A stretch of DNA of 64,000 bases, taken from Streptomyces endocoffeicus. GTDB lineage: Bacteria > Actinomycetota > Actinomycetes > Streptomycetales > Streptomycetaceae. How positions within the stretch are numbered: position 1 is the stretch's first letter; each line of letters opens with the position of its first letter. The stretch spans positions 1,612,001 to 1,676,000 of the forward strand of contig NZ_JAERRG010000001.1 in NCBI RefSeq assembly GCF_016741935.1. The letters are read 5' to 3'. Below are positions 60,195 to 64,000 of this stretch, piece by piece. A model generated the notes under the pieces. It saw only the letters and a list, made by a program, of their open reading frames with translations. It had not been told where the DNA came from and searched no databases. Position numbers and translations under genes: made by a program.

Positions 60195-62417
60195 CTACAG
60201 CTCCTTGATGCGGATGTCGCGGTACGAGATCACATCATCGGTGCTGTGGACCTGGAGACCGATGTACCCGGAGGAGTACCGACGGCCGTCCGTGCCGGGG
60301 TCGTCCGAGCGCGGCGGGGTGAACTCCTGGCCGCCGGTGTTCTCGAACTCATTGAGCAGCACACCGTTGCGGTAGATCGAGAAGTGCTGACCCACCACCC
60401 GGATCTCATAGTCGTTCCAGCTGCCCTTGGGGGTGACCCCCGCCCCGGCCAGCCCGACCCGGTCGAACCCGTAGATCGAGCCGGTCTTGTACATATCGCC
60501 GTCCGGGCGGTCGAGGATCTGCACCTCGTGCCCGTACTTGATGGCGACCCACTCCGGGCGGGACTCCTCGGGGTGGTCATGGACGTACGGGAAGCGCACG
60601 AAGACACCACCGTTGGCATTGCCCGTCCCGGGTGCGTCATCGCGGAACTGGAGCTTCAGCGAGAAGTCGTCGTACGTCCGCTGCGGGAACCACAGCATGC
60701 CCATGCCCTGGACCGAGGTGCTGCTGGTGATGCTGCCGTCGTCGTTGAGACCGAAGGCCCCGCCGCCCACGTGCTGCCACCTGTCGAGGGACTTCTTGGT
60801 GCCGTCGAACAGCGGGCGGTAGCCCTCGTCCTGACCGGGCTTGCCGATCCCGGACTGCTTGGCCGCCTTGTTGATCGCCCGGTACTCGCGCTGGTCGACG
60901 ACGCCGTCGGCGAGCAGCTTGTCGGTGACGGCGGTGACGTGCTTGAGGAAGAGGGCGTGGGAGGACCAGTCCTTCTCGTCCTCGATCAGCTCATTGATGG
61001 TGCAGCGGCTGCGGGTGATGCGGTTGGGGACGCCGGTGTCCACCGTGCCGACGATCACCGTGAGGCGCTCGTCCCACTCCGGACACGCGGGTGCGGGCAC
61101 CCCGCCGCCCTCGGCCACGGTGAAGGCGATCTGCCGGGCCTCGGAGGTGTTGCCCGCCTTGTCGGTGGCGCGGTACGCCACGGTGTGACGGCCCACCCGG
61201 TCCACCACCACGGGGGTGGTGTAGGCGAGGTACGGGCCGCTGTCCAGGGAGTACTCGACCTTATCCACCCCGGAGTCGTCGTCCGCGGCGGTGAGCGTCA
61301 CCTTGGCGCTGCCCACATAGGCGCCGTCGGAGTTCTTCGTGCCGTCGACCTGCGCGGAGGTCGACGGGGGGATGGTGTCCTCGGCCGGCGGGACCACCAC
61401 CGTGAAGTCCACGGACTTCACCGCCGACACATTGCCCGCCTTGTCCGCCGCCCGGAAGCGCACCGTGTGCGCGCCCGCGTCATGGACCATCACCGGACCG
61501 GTGTAGGGCTGGAACTCCCCCTGGCCCAGGGCGTAGTCGATCCGGTTGACCCCGGAGCCGGTGTCGGAGGCGGTGATGGTCACGGTGGCCATGCCGATGT
61601 ACGCACCGGACGGATCCTTCTCACCGGAGACGGTGGCGGAGGTCTCCGGCGGTGTGGAGTCGTCCGTCGGCGGCGCCACCACGGTGAAGTCCACCGACTT
61701 CACCTCCGACACGTTCCCCGCCTTGTCCACCGCCCGGTAGCGGATGGTGTGCTGCCCGACCTGGTGGACCATCACCGGGGCGGTGTACGGCTGGAACGCC
61801 CCGTCGCCTTCGGCGAACTCGATCCGGTCCACGCCGGAGCCCTCGTCGGTGGCGGACACCGAGACGGTGGCCATCCCGATGTACGCGCCGTCCGCGTTCT
61901 TCTCGCCCTCGACCTTCGCCGACGCGTCGGGCGCGGTGGTGTCCTCGCCCCCGCCGCCGTCGGTGACCACCAGGATGCCCTGCATCTGGCCGTGGCCGGG
62001 GATGGTGCAGTGGTAGCGGTAGCGGCCGGGGCTGAGGGTGACCTCGACGGTGTGCTTGCCGCCGCTGTCGTCCGAGGGGTTGGCGAGGATGTTCAGCGGG
62101 ACGTCGTTGTTGTATTCGGGGTCGGAGACATCGAAGGTCAGGGTGTGCGGCATCCCCATGGTGTTGCCGGTGGCCGTGCTGTTCTCGAAGACGATGGTGG
62201 TCTTCCCGGCGACCGCGGTGGTGGGCGCCGAGGCGTACTTGGTGATGTCGTCACCCGCGGTCCAGGTGAGGGTCTGCTGTGCGGCGGCCTGCCGGGTGTC
62301 GTCCTGCCCGTAGGCCACCGTCGCCGTCCCCGAGCTCAGCCCGAGGACCATGAGCAGCGCGGCGAGCAGCGGCAGCCAGGGTCTGATGGGTTTGGGGCGC
62401 CTTCGTTTCACGGTCAC
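60195..62417 (-). CDS. Secreted cupredoxin / OmpL47 repeat / DUF1080 multidomain protein
   Basis: 740 residues from GTG 62417. Signal peptide 1-36; cupredoxin domain about 45-150 with blue-copper ligands (MPHTLTF His; YHCTIPGHGQMQG Cys, His, Met); three OmpL47-type Ig-like repeats about 155-250, 252-345, 347-435 (ATDEGSGVDRIEF ... RYRAVDKAGNVSE pattern, also visible as DNA repeats); a helical linker with VDQREYRAI; and a DUF1080 laminin-G-like 3-keto-disaccharide hydrolase-type domain about 529-740 (YRPLFDGTKKSLDRW, IYRNGVLLNEFEN). Start overlaps the stop of the PQQ-type dehydrogenase gene (GTGA), so the pair is coexported and probably acts together on sugar oxidation or hydrolysis outside the cell. 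Confidence 0.85.
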   Translation of the reverse strand: MTVKRRRPKPIRPWLPLLAALLMVLGLSSGTATVAYGQDDTRQAAAQQTLTWTAGDDITKYASAPTTAVAGKTTIVFENSTATGNTMGMPHTLTFDVSDPEYNNDVPLNILANPSDDSGGKHTVEVTLSPGRYRYHCTIPGHGQMQGILVVTDGGGGEDTTAPDASAKVEGEKNADGAYIGMATVSVSATDEGSGVDRIEFAEGDGAFQPYTAPVMVHQVGQHTIRYRAVDKAGNVSEVKSVDFTVVAPPTDDSTPPETSATVSGEKDPSGAYIGMATVTITASDTGSGVNRIDYALGQGEFQPYTGPVMVHDAGAHTVRFRAADKAGNVSAVKSVDFTVVVPPAEDTIPPSTSAQVDGTKNSDGAYVGSAKVTLTAADDDSGVDKVEYSLDSGPYLAYTTPVVVDRVGRHTVAYRATDKAGNTSEARQIAFTVAEGGGVPAPACPEWDERLTVIVGTVDTGVPNRITRSRCTINELIEDEKDWSSHALFLKHVTAVTDKLLADGVVDQREYRAINKAAKQSGIGKPGQDEGYRPLFDGTKKSLDRWQHVGGGAFGLNDDGSITSSTSVQGMGMLWFPQRTYDDFSLKLQFRDDAPGTGNANGGVFVRFPYVHDHPEESRPEWVAIKYGHEVQILDRPDGDMYKTGSIYGFDRVGLAGAGVTPKGSWNDYEIRVVGQHFSIYRNGVLLNEFENTGGQEFTPPRSDDPGTDGRRYSSGYIGLQVHSTDDVISYRDIRIKEL

Positions 62418-64000
62418 TCCGCCTTCCTGGCCAGATCCTGGGCGAGCGGAGTGGGCTCGCCACCGGTGTACGTGATGTGCCACAGCGCCGACTTGGAGTC
62501 GGAGGTGAAGAAGCCGCGCCCGTAGTCGAGGACGTAGAGCGAGCCGTCCGGGGCGAACTTCCAGTCCATGAGGTTGCGGATGCCGTCGGCACCCACCGGG
62601 ATGATCTTCTTGAGGGTTTCGGCGTGCACCGGCAGCCCGCCCTTGCCGACGGTCTTCGGGTCGGTCAGCACCGCGTGGCGCGGCTGGTCGGCGTCGTAGA
62701 AGTCGCCGACGAACCACTTGCCGTCCCAGTACTGCGGCCATTTGGTGGTGGAGTTGCTGGTGGCGTCGTACCGGTAGACCGGGCCGTTCATGGTGGCCTG
62801 GCCGCCGCCCTTGAGCCACGGCAGCAGGAACTTGGCCTCCGAGGCCTTGTAGCTGGGAATGCCGTTCGCGTCCCGCGGATAGTCGGGGGCGCCGCCCTGG
62901 GGCGAGTACCAGATGGTGTTCCCGGTGATGGGCGGCAGGTTCACCAGACCGTTGTTGTTGGGTGACTCGTTCTTGGGGTGGTCGCAGTCGTACCAGCCCA
63001 GCGGCTTGCTGGGGTCGGGCAGATTGCGGTCCCGGTAGGGCTGTTTGTTGCCCATGCAGAACGGCCAGCCGTGGTTGCCCGCCTTGGTGATGGCGGCGAA
63101 GGTGTCGTACTTGGCCGGGCCCCAGGTGGTGCTGGGCTCGCCCGCGTCGGGGCCGACCCAGCCCGCGTAGAGGATGTCGGTCTTCTGGTCCACGAAGATC
63201 CGGGCCGGGTTGCGCACCCCCATCACATAGATCTCGCCACGGGTCTTGCCGCCGCCCTCGTCGGGCTCCTTGCCGGTGAAGAGATTGCCCTCGGGGAGGG
63301 TGTAGGTGCCGTCGTCCTCGGGGTGGATGCGCAGGATCTTGCCGTTGAGGTTGTTGGTGTTTCCCGCGGTGCGGCGGGCGTCGGCGAAGGAGACGCCCTT
63401 GTAGTTCGGCTGCGGGTTGTTGCCCGAGTAGCCGTCGCTGAACTGGGAGGAGTTGTTGTCCCCGGTGGCGATGTAGAGATTGCCCTTGGAGTCCCAGCTC
63501 ATCCCGCCGCCCGCGTGGCAGCAGCTGTGGATCTGGACCGGCCAGGAGAGCAGGACCTTCTCCGACCCCAGGTCCAGCTTGTTGGTCTTCAGGTCCAGGG
63601 TGAACCGGGAGACACGGCGCTCGGCCATCTGGGTGTCCCGGTTGATCCGGGAGTGCGGGGTGTAGTGCAGATACACCCAGCCGTTGGTGAGGAAGTCCGG
63701 GTCCAGCTCGATGCCGAGCAGCCCCTCCTCGACCTTGATCAGCTCATCGCCGCCGCCCTTGTTGCCGAAGACGGTCAGGGCGCCCGCGAGGGTCACCTTG
63801 CCGGTGGCCGGGTCGTAGACATGGATCTGGCCCTGGCCCTTGCCGATGTCCGGGTTGTTCCAGTCGGTGACCACGGGCGCGCTGTTGTCGCCGCCGCCCC
63901 GGCCGATGTACAGCACCCGGCCGTCCTTGGCGGTGACGAGGCCGTGCGGCTCGCCGATCTGGTCGGACTGGCCCGGCTGATTGGGCTTGGTGACGCGCTC
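62414..64000 (-). CDS. PQQ-type soluble sugar dehydrogenase, N-terminal part outside window
   Basis: The frame stays open to the window edge; 528 codons are visible. It has the six-bladed propeller pattern of PQQ-dependent sugar dehydrogenases (GSDH family): VLYIGRGGG, GLLGIELDPDFLTNGWVYLHYTP, HAGGGMSWDSKGNLYIATGDN, LNGKILRIHPEDDGTY, VMGVRNPARIFVD, WPFCMGNKQPY and DWKFAPDGSLYVLDYG. It should oxidise a sugar at C1 or C3 in the extracellular space. Many actinobacterial members are fused at the N-terminus to further domains; that part is not seen. Coupled to the cupredoxin/DUF1080 gene, whose copper domain may accept the electrons. Confidence 0.88.
   Translation of the reverse strand, partial: ERVTKPNQPGQSDQIGEPHGLVTAKDGRVLYIGRGGGDNSAPVVTDWNNPDIGKGQGQIHVYDPATGKVTLAGALTVFGNKGGGDELIKVEEGLLGIELDPDFLTNGWVYLHYTPHSRINRDTQMAERRVSRFTLDLKTNKLDLGSEKVLLSWPVQIHSCCHAGGGMSWDSKGNLYIATGDNNSSQFSDGYSGNNPQPNYKGVSFADARRTAGNTNNLNGKILRIHPEDDGTYTLPEGNLFTGKEPDEGGGKTRGEIYVMGVRNPARIFVDQKTDILYAGWVGPDAGEPSTTWGPAKYDTFAAITKAGNHGWPFCMGNKQPYRDRNLPDPSKPLGWYDCDHPKNESPNNNGLVNLPPITGNTIWYSPQGGAPDYPRDANGIPSYKASEAKFLLPWLKGGGQATMNGPVYRYDATSNSTTKWPQYWDGKWFVGDFYDADQPRHAVLTDPKTVGKGGLPVHAETLKKIIPVGADGIRNLMDWKFAPDGSLYVLDYGRGFFTSDSKSALWHITYTGGEPTPLAQDLARKAE

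Noticed and set aside
1..64000. CRISPR arrays, tRNA/rRNA genes, prophage or replication origin
   Set aside because: No regularly spaced identical repeats with unique spacers, no cloverleaf-like tRNA sequence, no rRNA blocks, no integrase, portal or DnaA-box cluster noticed.

Overview
The window is about 72% GC, is densely packed with genes that often overlap as ATGA/GTGA, and uses TTA codons only rarely. Together with a snapalysin, a CebR-type operator and sugar ABC importers that lack their own ATPase, this points to a Streptomyces chromosome, most likely outside the conserved core. I see no rRNA, tRNA, CRISPR array or phage. All assignments rest on reading the sequence; no database search was run.

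Layout. 0-8 kb: end of a GH92 alpha-mannosidase, a zinc alcohol dehydrogenase, a 15-bp minisatellite, then an organic-acid module (CitMHS transporter, divergent LysR regulator, class III CoA-transferase, CitE-like lyase). 8-14 kb: a SnoaL-like protein behind a near-consensus promoter with a TetR-type operator, two decayed genes (RibD-like, frameshifted serine hydrolase), a two-component system with an 18-bp palindrome in front, a macrolide-type glycosyltransferase and an ECF41 sigma factor with its own recognition sequence upstream. 14-20 kb: a secreted GH9 cellulase behind a perfect CebR box, glutathione peroxidase, a leaderless HTH/Clp-N pair, a two-gene ABC exporter and a MerB-like pseudogene. 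20-27 kb: MBL hydrolase, PaaI thioesterase, YceI protein and a TfdB-like flavin monooxygenase divergent from an AcoR-like activator.

26.8-39.1 kb is the most unusual part. A 4-TM protein and a nucleoside-phosphorylase-like protein with a C-terminal effector-associated domain precede a tight operon of VMAP, MoxR-type AAA ATPase and a 1454-residue vWA-(NB-ARC)-TPR protein of the FxSxx-COOH type. Convergent to it are an HExxH-type peptide hydroxylase and, just upstream of that, a 57-codon gene that looks like its peptide substrate. This reads as a vWA-MoxR-VMAP NTP-dependent conflict system joined to a RiPP-like peptide system without a radical SAM enzyme. Four of these genes and the next lipoprotein carry TTA codons, so the locus is probably under bldA control.

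39-57 kb holds a LysM protein, DUF1876, PRTase and DUF72 genes, and three DeoR-controlled carbohydrate units: (a) pfkB-type kinase plus ABC importer divergent from DeoR-GH4, (b) DeoR, polyol-type ABC importer and sorbitol-type dehydrogenase, (c) HpcH/HpaI aldolase divergent from DeoR. Neither importer encodes an ATPase, so a shared MsiK-type ATPase is expected. A MITE-like element with perfect 27-bp inverted ends supplies the stop codon of the GH4 gene. 57-64 kb: snapalysin, recQ, and a secreted pair (multidomain cupredoxin/OmpL47/DUF1080 protein and a PQQ-type sugar dehydrogenase cut by the window edge).

A recurring oddity is tandem duplication of 14-24 bp units that span or touch stop codons; five genes show it.
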